NCBI GenBank assembly: GCA_035501735.1
Contig: DATJVR010000031.1
Coordinates: 62,001 to 126,000 of the forward strand
Direction of reading: 5' to 3'
Length of the DNA: 64,000 nt
Source: PNAI01 sp035501735
Lineage (GTDB): Bacteria > Pseudomonadota > Alphaproteobacteria > Rhizobiales > Xanthobacteraceae
Positions within the stretch are counted from its first letter, which is position 1. The number at the start of each line of letters is the position of its first letter. Shown here in pieces: positions 17,104 through 27,700 of the stretch. A program made the translations under genes and the position numbers. The notes beneath the pieces were generated by a model. It did no database searches and was not told the origin of the DNA. It saw only the letters and a list, made by a program, of their open reading frames with translations.

Positions 17104-18135
17104 TCATTCGTGGTCGAGGATGCCCGCCATCGATTTGAGCTGGTTGCGCACGTAGGTCGGCAATCCGGCGCTGATTGAAGTGCCGGTGTTGAACGAGCTG
17201 TTGCCCATCAGCACCTGCACCGGCACGAGATTGCGGAGCACCGGCACGTCGGCATATTTCTTCTTCTGCTCGAGCGTATTCGAGCTGACCGCGAGCGCGA
17301 TCATCACCGTCGCCACCGTTGAATTGGCATCGCCCGGATTAGGCTGGAAGATCGCCAGGAATTTGCCGAACCGCATGACCTCGTTGACATAGAACATGTT
17401 CTGTTCGAGCACGCCGGCGATCGGCGCATCCAGAGCGGTCAATTTCTTCAATCCGGCCGAATCTTCGTCGTTCGGTGTCAGCACGCGCATCTCGCTCTCG
17501 AATTCTATCACCGGCGAGATCTTCTTTTCGCCTTCCCGGATCTTGTTGGCGAGCGCGATGCCCATCGGCAGCTTGCCTTCGAGTTTGTACTTGGAGTGCA
17601 CGCAGATCGCGACTGACGGGCCTTCGCACCACTTGCGGTCCGGATTCGCGTTGTTCACGAATTTCTCGTCGGTCAGCGCCGTGGTCTGGGACGCGTTGAT
17701 CGCCTCGTGCTTGATCATCGGGTCGAGGTTCTCGATGAACTTGAGCGTGGCGTAGCGCTTGAGGTCGATCGACGCCGACGGCCGCGACAGTTTGAATCGT
17801 GCCTCGACCACGTACAATTGCATCTCGTCTTTGTAGGTCTTGGTCACGCCGTCGATCATCTTATGGACGGTCGGCTCGACATAGCTCGGGTAGAGCGCAA
17901 GGTATTGCTTTTGAAGTGGTTTCAGGCGCGACCAATCATCGTAGCGGACGAAGCCGTTGGCGGAGGTTTCGTCTGGCCGCTGATCGTTGAAGACGATGGT
18001 ATAGGGTTCGATCTGGTCGAGGGGGAGGCCGATCACTTGCGGCTTCTGCACCACTTTGAATTCCGCCGCTCCGGCGCTTTCGCTGGTGACGGCTGCTAGC
18101 CCAAGCAGCGCAGCGATTGTGTAGCGCTTCCACAT
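17104..18135 (-). CDS. Secreted protein of unknown function
   Basis: The ATG at 18135 is chosen because AGGGA lies nine bases upstream and the protein then begins with a clean signal peptide (MWKRYTIAALLGLAAVTSESAGAAE). The 343-residue mature region has no motif I recognise. It contains two cysteines close together (KWCEGPSVAICVHSKYKLEGKLPMG) that could form a disulfide, and a Gln/Lys-rich region. It is probably periplasmic. It is transcribed alone, with its own terminator. The PBP gene upstream on the same strand is 122 bases away. Confidence 0.7.
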   Translation of the reverse strand: MWKRYTIAALLGLAAVTSESAGAAEFKVVQKPQVIGLPLDQIEPYTIVFNDQRPDETSANGFVRYDDWSRLKPLQKQYLALYPSYVEPTVHKMIDGVTKTYKDEMQLYVVEARFKLSRPSASIDLKRYATLKFIENLDPMIKHEAINASQTTALTDEKFVNNANPDRKWCEGPSVAICVHSKYKLEGKLPMGIALANKIREGEKKISPVIEFESEMRVLTPNDEDSAGLKKLTALDAPIAGVLEQNMFYVNEVMRFGKFLAIFQPNPGDANSTVATVMIALAVSSNTLEQKKKYADVPVLRNLVPVQVLMGNSSFNTGTSISAGLPTYVRNQLKSMAGILDHE

Positions 18136-18257
18136 GATTTTTATCCCTGACTCATAACGCACGGTAGCTACCTAACAAAAACCAGTTACCCAACAAATAA
18201 GACCTTTCGACGACCGCCTCTCTCGCCCGGCCGGACCGCGAACTGCGGCATTTTCGT

Positions 18258-21020
18258 TCATCTCACAAGGTTAAAGATATTGAATCGGGAACTCGATCGG
18301 GGAGCGGCCGATTCCTCGCGCTCGTCGGCGCTGGCGCGTGTTTCGTTCGGCAGCGTGACGGCGTGCCGGCTGACCAGCGCGTGCTGCATGTCGTAGGGAC
18401 GACCGCGGTCATCGAGTCTCAAGTAGTCCGTGAACGCCCCACCTTGCGCGCCGGGTTGCCGCGGGGCGTTGGCCACGTCGATCGGATAGGCCTTCATGCG
18501 TCGCGCGATTTCGGCCGACGGCAGCGGCAGCGGCGTCTTCGGCGCCACAAATTGCCAGGACGCCAGCGCGATCTGCTCCACGATCGGCAATGCGGTGCGG
18601 CCGCCGGTGAAGCCGCCGCCCAGCGTGCGCCGGCTATTGGCGTTGTCGTAACCGATCCAGACGCAGATCGTCACGTCGCTGGTGAAGGCGGTGAACCAAC
18701 CGTCGTTTTCGTTCTCGGTGGTGCCGGTCTTGCCGCCGAGGAAGCCGGTGTATTGCTTGAGCGCCACGGCAGTCCCGCGCGCCACCACGCCTTCCAGCAG
18801 GGTCCTGAGCTGATAGGCGGCGACGCGATCTCCGCCGGCGAGCATGATCGGTTGCGCCGGCGGCCGGCGATAGACCAGCAATCCGTTCGCTTCGATCGAG
18901 TCGATGGCGTAAGGCGTAAAGCGCGCGCCTTCGCTCTCGATCGCCGCATAGAGCGGCGCGAGATCGATCATGCGCACCGCTTGCGCGCCGAGCACGAACG
19001 GATAGTTGCGCATGCATTCGCGATAAACCTTGGCTTCCAACGCCGTCGCGCACACCTCGTCGAGGCTCTTCAGCGGATCCTTGTCGATGCCGCCGTCCAA
19101 CAGACGCGCGGTGACCAGATTCTTGGAGTTTTCCAGCGCGCGCCGCAGCGTGATCGCACCCCAGCCGACGCGGTCGTAGTTCTTGGGTGACCAATAATGC
19201 GTGGAAGAACCCGGGATCGGCGGCAGCGTCACGGCCGCGTCCATCACGAGCGTATTCGGTTGCAGCTTGCGATGCAGCGCGGTGAGATAGGTCAGCGGTT
19301 TGACCGATGATCCGGGCTGGCGATAGGACTGCGTCACGCGATTGAGCTGGCTGAGCGGATAGGAGAAGCCGCCGACCATGGCGAGGATCCGCCCGCTCTT
19401 GTTCTCGAGCACCACTGCCGCGCCCTGCACCTTCGGCCGCACGCGCAATTCCGCGCGCGCGTCGGCCTTGGTCTTGCCTTCGGTAACCTTGGTATAGATG
19501 ACGTCGTAGATGCCGAGTGCGCGGCGATTGATGCCGTCGGGGATGATCAGCGGCATAGTCCGGCCATCTGCCAGCCCGACCTTGATCGACAGGCCGCCCT
19601 CGCCGCCGGATTTCTTCTCCAGCACCACGGCGGGCGTCCAATGCACGTCATAGAGCGGCAGCCGCATGGCATGCATGGCCATCTGCCAGAGCGGCTGATT
19701 GAGCTTGCCCCGTCGCTGCGCGTGGGTCTTCTGCTCCGCGTCGATCTTGGTGATCAGTTCGGAAATATTGGTTTCCGGTCCTTGGAACTGGGTTCGATGC
19801 GAGGCGATTTCGTATTTGGCGAGGCCTTCCTGCAGCGCCGCCTCCGCCGCCGATTGCAGTTTGGCATTGATGGTCGAGTGCACCGTGTACGATTCCACCG
19901 TGAGCGACTGCATCCCGACCAGGTTCTTGGCCTCGTGCACGACATGGTCGGTGAAATAGAAGCCCTCGGAGCGCCTCGGACGCTCGTACGGAACGATATG
20001 GAATCCTGCGGCTTGCGCGGAGGCCGTTTGATCCTGGCTGATGAACTTGTCTTCTTCGAGTCGCTTGAGCACGTAGGATTGCCGCTCGCGCGCGCGACCG
20101 GGATAGCGGTCTGGATTGAAATAGGCCGGGCCCTTGGCAAGCCCGGCGAGCAGCGCCGCTTCGGCAATCGTCAACGCCGATGCCGGTTTCTTGAAATAGC
20201 TGCGCGCGGCCATGTCGATGCCCCACGAGCCGCGGCCGAGATAGATCGAGTTGATGTAGACTTCGAGGATTTCGTTCTTCGAAATATCGTGGTCGATGCG
20301 CACCGCGACGATCATCTCACGGATCTTGCGCTCGTAGCTCACGTCATCCCCGACGAGGAGGTTCTTGGCGACCTGCTGCGTGATCGTCGATCCGCCCTGC
20401 GGCCGTCCCGGTTGCGCCATGTTGGCGATGAACGCGCGGATCAATCCGCGCTCGTCGACGCCGTGGTGCTGATAGAAGCGCTTGTCTTCCGCCGCGATGA
20501 ACGATTTCTGCACGTAATCGGGTAGCTCGCTGAGCGAAACCCACACGCGCCGATGATCCGATTCGAACAGTTCCGCGAACTTGTCACCCTTGCCATCGAG
20601 CACCACGCTGGTGCCGGGCAGTTTGAGTCCTTTTATTCGCATATGGTCGGGAAGATTCGAGGCGGCCTTGTTGTAGAACTCGATCACCTGCGCCATGTCG
20701 AACTGATTGCTGTCGACCTGCTCCTTGCTGCAGAACATTTTGTAGGCGACGAGCAGCTCGTCGAAATTGATTCCGCGGAACGCCCGCATTTCGCCGGTGA
20801 CGCTGGCGGGATCCGCCATCGCGGTATTGATCAGATCATCGAGATTGAAATCTTCGACGTCGAATTCTTTGCGGATATGCGCGCAACCATCGCGTAGAAT
20901 TTGCACGACCTCGCCTTGGTCGTGCACCGGATCGAATTCGGTTCTCACTGCGTCCGGCCGAGTCGTAACCTGACTCAACGCGAGCGCGGTGGCGAACATT
21001 TTAACGAGGATCAAGTTCAT
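18258..21020 (-). CDS. Class A penicillin-binding protein (glycosyltransferase plus transpeptidase)
   Basis: The 920-residue protein builds and cross-links peptidoglycan. The GT51 glycosyltransferase domain (about 165-345) has Glu178 in AAEDKRFYQHHG, GGSTITQQVAKNLL, RKIREMIVAVRID and EVYINSIYLGRGSWGI. The transpeptidase domain has SSVK with Ser571, SKN at 632-634 and KTG at 765-767; all active-site motifs are present. About 160 residues precede the glycosyltransferase domain and are unlike the usual short cytoplasmic tail. The N-terminal hydrophobic stretch is weak and may be the export signal. The C-terminus is a short Ser/Arg-rich tail. The start codon lacks an obvious ribosome-binding site. 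Confidence 0.9.
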   Translation of the reverse strand: MNLILVKMFATALALSQVTTRPDAVRTEFDPVHDQGEVVQILRDGCAHIRKEFDVEDFNLDDLINTAMADPASVTGEMRAFRGINFDELLVAYKMFCSKEQVDSNQFDMAQVIEFYNKAASNLPDHMRIKGLKLPGTSVVLDGKGDKFAELFESDHRRVWVSLSELPDYVQKSFIAAEDKRFYQHHGVDERGLIRAFIANMAQPGRPQGGSTITQQVAKNLLVGDDVSYERKIREMIVAVRIDHDISKNEILEVYINSIYLGRGSWGIDMAARSYFKKPASALTIAEAALLAGLAKGPAYFNPDRYPGRARERQSYVLKRLEEDKFISQDQTASAQAAGFHIVPYERPRRSEGFYFTDHVVHEAKNLVGMQSLTVESYTVHSTINAKLQSAAEAALQEGLAKYEIASHRTQFQGPETNISELITKIDAEQKTHAQRRGKLNQPLWQMAMHAMRLPLYDVHWTPAVVLEKKSGGEGGLSIKVGLADGRTMPLIIPDGINRRALGIYDVIYTKVTEGKTKADARAELRVRPKVQGAAVVLENKSGRILAMVGGFSYPLSQLNRVTQSYRQPGSSVKPLTYLTALHRKLQPNTLVMDAAVTLPPIPGSSTHYWSPKNYDRVGWGAITLRRALENSKNLVTARLLDGGIDKDPLKSLDEVCATALEAKVYRECMRNYPFVLGAQAVRMIDLAPLYAAIESEGARFTPYAIDSIEANGLLVYRRPPAQPIMLAGGDRVAAYQLRTLLEGVVARGTAVALKQYTGFLGGKTGTTENENDGWFTAFTSDVTICVWIGYDNANSRRTLGGGFTGGRTALPIVEQIALASWQFVAPKTPLPLPSAEIARRMKAYPIDVANAPRQPGAQGGAFTDYLRLDDRGRPYDMQHALVSRHAVTLPNETRASADEREESAAPRSSSRFNIFNLVR

Positions 21021-21776
21021 CGCGCTACATGTGGACTCACGCCATGATCCTACGACACTCGCCGGCGCCGCTCCTGCCGACTTTCAACTATCGCCCGACC
21101 ATCGCTTTGGATTGGGCCGCATCTGAAGTTTATCAGTCGAATTTGTAGTCCGATTTTGCAGCCGGCGCCAAGAACATCGGCCGTTGCATATCGGTTTGAT
21201 TGTGTTAGTATTAACTACATGCTCGGCGCTTGCAAGCGCACAGTGCGGGTTTACTTGATTTAACAACAATCCGCCGGCCTTGCGCGACCAAGCGACGCGC
21301 TATCGAGAACAAGACCGAGGGACGGTCGAGGGACTCTCACGCGAACCTCCAACGTGCGGATTGTGATCGGGACGCTTGCCCGATGTCGGTAAACTTACGA
21401 GCCGGCTGCGTGAATTTTTTGGCGGGCTTGGTGAACATCGCGCGGATTCGGATCGGAAGTCGTGATTATGACCGAGCTCGGAGACGAATGAGCGAGCTGC
21501 AGCGGGCGAAGCAACGCAAGACAATGTGCTTGAAGGTTCTTCCTCGCAGTTCTGATTAAGGTCAACGAGCAACCTCTGCGGATGAGCGGCGAATATGAAG
21601 CGCTCATGACGCCGCTTGGCCCGTCCCCATTAATATTACTCGACAATTCCGCTTCCAAGATTCTGTCATACGCCTAAAGGTTCAGTAGAAATCCATTCAC
21701 TATTGAGTTAGAGTTTGGGCAATTAGGAATAGGTCTGGGTAGCGTGGGTGCTGCCACCGGCTGAAAGAGGCGGGGC
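21021..21776. other. Long intergenic region, no gene seen
   Basis: About 755 bases between the divergent PBP gene and the giant TPR gene. Base composition is less GC-rich than the genes. Frames present give improbable proteins. GAGGCGGGGC just before 21777 can serve as the ribosome-binding site of the TPR gene. No RNA, terminator or repeat was recognised. Confidence 0.5.
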
Positions 21777-24700
21777 ATGAGTTGGAGTCCGTGGTACGTT
21801 CTGAGTCGTTTCGCATTTGCGACAGCGAGTCTGCTGCTAGCCGTTCTCACATCGACGAACTCGTTCGCGCAAACAATCCAACAGCGCAACATCTGCACGG
21901 GTAGGGAAGCCGCCGCTCCGGCCGCGCAACTTGCCGCCTGCAATGCCATCATCGAAGCCGGCCGCGATCAGCCGAGCATTCTTTCCCAAGCGCACACCGT
22001 CGTCGGCAACGCCGCGCGTGAAAAGGGCGACAACGATCAGGCGATCGAAGCCTATGACCAGGCCATTCAAATCGACGGCCGCAACGCGCAGGCTTATTAC
22101 AATCGCGGCTTGAGCCGCTTCGCCAAGGGCGATGTCGATCGCGCGATTGCCGACTACGACCAGGCGATCCAGCTCGATCCGCGCAACGCCTCGGCCTGGA
22201 ATTCGCGCGCTTTCGCCTATGGCAGCAAGCACGATTACAGCCGCGCCATCAACGACTTGAATCAGGCGCTCCGGCTCAATCCGCGCCACGCTCTGTCGCT
22301 GTTCAATCGCGGCATGGCCTACCGCGCCAACGGCGAGCCCGAGCGCGCGGTGCCGGATTTCGATCAGGCCATCAAGCTCACCCCGAATGACGCTGCTGCC
22401 TATTACAACCGGGCGCTCTCGTACCGCGACCTGCGCGACTACGACAAGGCGATCCAGGATTTCACGCAAGCCATCAAGCTCGATCCGAAGAACTCGGCCA
22501 TGTACGTCGACCGCGGCGTCGCTTACACCGCCAAGGGCGATTCCGACAAAGCGATCGAGGATTTCGAGGCGGCGATCAAGGTCACCGATCCAAAGGATCC
22601 GAAAGCCGCGCTGCTCTATAACAACCGCGGCATGGCCTATCGCAACAAGGGTCTGATCGACAGCGCGATCAACGACTACGATCAGGCGATCGAACTCAAT
22701 CCCAATCTCGCCGTCGCTTATTACAATCGCGGCAACGCTTATTACGACAAGCGCGACTACGACACCGCGATTCAGGATTACAACAAGGCGATCAAGATCA
22801 ACCCGAATTACGCGCTCGCCTACTACGACCGCGGCATCATCTATTACGACCGCCGCGAATATGAGCGCGCCATCCAGGATCTCAACCAGGCGATCAAGCT
22901 AGACCCCAAGGACGCGCTGGCGGTGTTCAACCGCGGCCTGACCTATCGCGCCATGGGCGATATCGTTCGTGCCGTTGCCGATTATGACCAGGCGATCAAA
23001 CTCGATCCCAAGAATGCGCTGCCGTACTTCAACCGCGGCCTGGCCTTGCGCGACCAGGGCGAGCCCGAGCGCGCGGTCAACGATTTCAGCCAGGCGATCA
23101 AACTCGATCCCAAGAACGGGCTGGCCTTCTACAACCGCGGCCTTGCCTATTACGACCGCCGCGAGCTCGAACGCGCCATCGCCGATTTCGATCAGGCGAT
23201 TCGCGCCAACCCGAACTACGCTCCGGCCTATTACGGCCGCGGCCTTGCCTATTACGACAAGCGCGACTACGACCCGGCCATCCAGGACTTGAACCAAGCC
23301 ATTAACATCCGGCCGAGCTACACGGTCGCCTTCAACATTCGCGGCCTGTCGTACGCGGGCAAGGGCGACATCGATCGCGCCATCCAGGACTTCGACCAAG
23401 CGATTCGCATCGACGCGAAATACTCGGTGGCCTACAACAACCGCGGCGAAGCCTATCAGAACAAGAAGGATTTCGATCGCGCCATCGCCGATTTCGACCA
23501 GGCGATCAAATATAATCCGGCCTACGACATCGCCTATTTCAATCGCGGCAGCGCCTATCGCGAGCGCCGCGAGTTCGATCTCGCCATTCAGGATTTCACC
23601 CAGGCGATCAAGCTCGATCCCAAGAACGCGCTTGCCTTCAACAATCGCGGCTTCTCCTACCGCAACAAGGGCGAGCCCGACCGCGCCATCGCCGACTTCG
23701 ACCAGGCGATCAAGCTCAATCCCAACTATGCGCCGGCTTATTACAATCGCGGCCTCGCCTATGCCGACAAACGCGATTACGACAAGGCCATCCAGAATTT
23801 CGACCAGTCGATCCGCATCACGCCGACCAATGCCGAGGTGTGGCACGACCGTGGACTTGCCTTCCGTGACAAGCGCGATTTCGATCGCGCGATCCAGGAT
23901 TTCGACCAGGCGATCCGTTTGAATCCGAAGTTCGCTGTCGCCTATGACGACCGCGGCCTCGCCTATCACGAAAAGCGCAATTTCGATCGCGCCATCCAGG
24001 ATTTCGATCAGGCCATCAAGCTCGATCCCCGTTTCGCCGTTGCCTATAACGATCGCGGCCTGTCCAAAGGGGCGAAGGGCCAGACCGAAGCGGCCATCCA
24101 GGATTTCGACGCCGCCATCCGCAACAATCCGCACTTCGACACCGCATATAACAACCGCGGCCTTGCCTATCAGCAGCGCGGCGAGACCGATCGCGCCATT
24201 CAGGACTTCGATCAGGCGATCAAGATCAATCCCAATTACGACATCGCGCTCAACAACCGCGGTCTCGCCTATCGCACCAAGGGCGAGATCGACACCGCGA
24301 TCAGGAATTTCGGCGACGCCATCAAGGTCAATCCCGGTTACTCGGGGGCCTTCAACAACCGCGGCCTTGCCTATGAAACCAAAGGCGAGGTCGACCGCGC
24401 GATTCGCGACTACGATCAAGCGATCAAGATCAGCGGCAACGACGCCTATAGCTTCTACAATCGCGGCAACGCTTTCGCCTCCGGCAAGCACGATTACGAG
24501 CGCGCCATCCAGGATTTCGATCAGGCCATCAAGCTCAATCCGAACTATGCGTTGGCGTATAACGAGCGCGGCAGCGCCTATATCGCGACCGGCCGGGTTG
24601 ATCTCGCCATTCGCGATTTCGACCAGGCGATCCGCATCAATCCGACCTACGACATCGCTTTCAACAACCGCGGCTATGCCTACCGCAACAAGGGCGAGGT

Positions 24701-27700
24701 CGACCGCGCCATCCAGGATCTCGACCAGGCGATCCGCATCAACGCAAGCTTCGCGCTTGCTTACCGCAACCGCGGCATCGCGTACTACGACAAGCGCGAC
24801 TTCGACCGCTCCGTGCAGGATCTGAGCCAGAGCGTCCGACTGACGCCTGACGATGCCATCGCGCTCAACGAGCGCGGCGTTGCCTATGGCTCCAAGGGCG
24901 ACAGCGAGCGCGCGATCAAGGACTTCGAGCAGGTCATCAAGCTCGATCCGAAGAATGCCGTGGCCTACAACAACCGCGGCTACGCCTACCGCAACCGCGG
25001 CGATTACGACCATGCCGTTGCCGACTTCGACGAGGCGGTCAAGCTCAATCCGAATTACGCCGTCGCGTACTACAACCGCGGCATCGCCTATCTCGAGCGC
25101 ATGGACATCGACCGTGCGATCCAGAATTTCGATCAGGTGATCAAGGTCAATCCGGCGTTCGTCGCCGCCTATCACGACCGCGGCCTCGCCTACTACGAGA
25201 AGTACGACTTCGATCGGGCGATCGCCGACTTCGATCAGATCGTGAAACTTCGCGCCAATTACACGGTTGCCGTCAACGCGCGCGGCAGCGTGGTCGATCT
25301 GCAACGCGGCTTCGAGCGATCGGTCACCAATCAGCCGGCGCAGTTCGCGCTCAACCCGATCTACGCGCTCGCCTTCAACGACCGCGGCATCTCGTTTGCC
25401 GCCAAGGGCGACTACGATCGCGCCATCGCCGACTTCGACCAGGCCACCAAGATCAATCCCGGCTTCGCCGTCGCGTTCCACAATCGCGGCAATGCGTATT
25501 ATGAGAAGAAGGATTCCGACAAGGCGATCCGCGACTTTGACCAGGCGATCAAGCTCAATCCGCGCGGCGCAGCGATCTATTTCGATCGCGGCGTGACCTA
25601 CTACAACCGCCACAACTACGACCAGGCCATCTCCGATTTCGATCAGGTCGTGCGCATCGATCCCAAGGATGCGCTTGCCTATTACAATCGCGGCATCGCC
25701 TATTACGGCAAGAACGATTTCGACCGCGCCATCGCCGATCTCAACAAGTCTATCGAGATCGATCCCAAGATTGCGCTCGCCTATCACAACCGCGGCAATT
25801 CATTGGCGCGCAAGCGCGAATTCGACAAGGCCATCGAGGACATCGACCAGTCGATCAAGCTGAATGCGAACTACGCCGTCGCCTTCAACGACCGCGGTCT
25901 CGCTTACGGCGCCAAGGGTCAAGTCGATCGCGCCATCCAGGATTTCGATCAGGCCATCAAGCTCGACGGCAAGCTCTCGCCCGCCTTCACCAACCGCGGC
26001 GTTGCCTTTGCCACCAAGGGCCAGACCGATCGCGCCATCCAGGACTTCGATCAGGCGATCAAGCTCAACGCCGGCTACGCCTCCGCCTTCTACAATCGCG
26101 GCAACGCCTATTTCGACAAGTTCGACTTCGACAAGGCGATCGCCGACTACGACGAGGCGATCAAGCTCAATCCGAACGACCCGCTGGCGTTCCATAACCG
26201 CGGCAGCGCCTATTCAAACAAGCGCAACTACGATCAGGCCATCGCCGACCTGAGCCAGTCCATCAAGCTCAAATCCAACAGCTCGATCGCCTTCAACGAC
26301 CGCGGCACCGCCTACGGCGCCAAGGGTGAGCTCGACCGCGCCATTGCCGATTTCGATCAGGCCATCAAGCTCGACCCCAGGAGCGCGCTGAGCTTCTACA
26401 ATCGCGGGCTCGCCTACCGCAACAAGGGCGAAACCGATCGCGCCATTTCTGACTACGATCAGGCGATCAAGCTCAACGCCGGTTATACCGTGGCGTACTT
26501 CGCCCGTGGCGACGCCTACGAGAGCAAGCGCGACTTCGACAAGGCGATTGCCGATCTCGATCAGGCGATCAAGCTCAATCCGAACTACACGCTGGCCTAC
26601 TACGACCGCGCGATTGCCTACGGCTCGAAGGGCAACTTCGACCGCGCCATCGCCGATTTCGATCAGGCGATCAAGCTCGATCCCAAGGATCCGCAGGCTT
26701 ACAACAACCGCGGCTTCGCGTTCCGCAACAAGGGCGACAACGATCGTGCCATCGCCAACTACGACCAGGCGATCAAGCTCAATCCGTCCTATGACCTCGC
26801 TTACTACAACCGCGGCAACGCCTATTACGAAAACCGCGACTACGACCGCGCCATCCAGAATTTCGACCAGGCGATCACGCTCAACGGCAACTACGCCATC
26901 GCCTACTACAATCGCGGTCTGGCCTATCGCGACAAGCACGATTACGACAACGCCATTCGGAACTTCGACGCGGCCATCAAGCTTGATCCGCGCAACGCCT
27001 TCGCGTTGAACAACCGCGGTCTGGCCTATCGCGAGAAGGGCGAAGTCGACCGCGCCATCGCCGATCTGAACGAGGCGCTGAAGATCAACCCGAATTTCGC
27101 CATCGCCTACTACAACCGCGGCATTGCCTTCGGCCTCAAGAACGACGTCGACAAGGCCATCGCCGACTTCGATCTGGCGCTGAAGTTCGACTCCGAAGAT
27201 CCGCGCGCCTACAACAACCGCGGCTTCGCCTGGCGCATCAAGGGTGACAACGACAAGTCCATCGCCGACTTCGATCGCGCCATCAAGCTCAATCCGTCGT
27301 ACTCGATCGCCTTCGTCAACCGCGGCGACATGTATTACAGCAAGAAGGAATTCGATCGCGCGATTTCAGACTACGAGCAGGCGATCAAGATCAACCCGAA
27401 CTACGCCACCGCCTACAACCACCGCGGTCTCTCGCTCGACGAGAAACGCGAGTACGCGGCCGCGATCAAGGACTTCGATCAGGCGATCAAGCTCAACGCG
27501 ACCAATCCGTACTACTTCAACAACCGCGGCTTCGCGTACCGCAACAACGGCGAGACCGATCGCGCCATCCAGGACTACATCCAGGCGATCAAGCTCAAGC
27601 CGGAATACGCGCTCGCCTATTACAACCGCGGCATGGCCTACTACGAGAAGCGCGACTTCGAGCGCGCGCAGGCCGACATCAATCAGGCGATCAAGATCAA

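Noticed and set aside
22899..25787. Very long (962-codon) open frame on the minus strand inside the TPR gene
   Set aside because: The 102-base repeats and biased codon use remove stops on the opposite strand. Its translation is a periodic, Ile/Val-Asp-rich string without start signals; the plus strand has the real TPR consensus.
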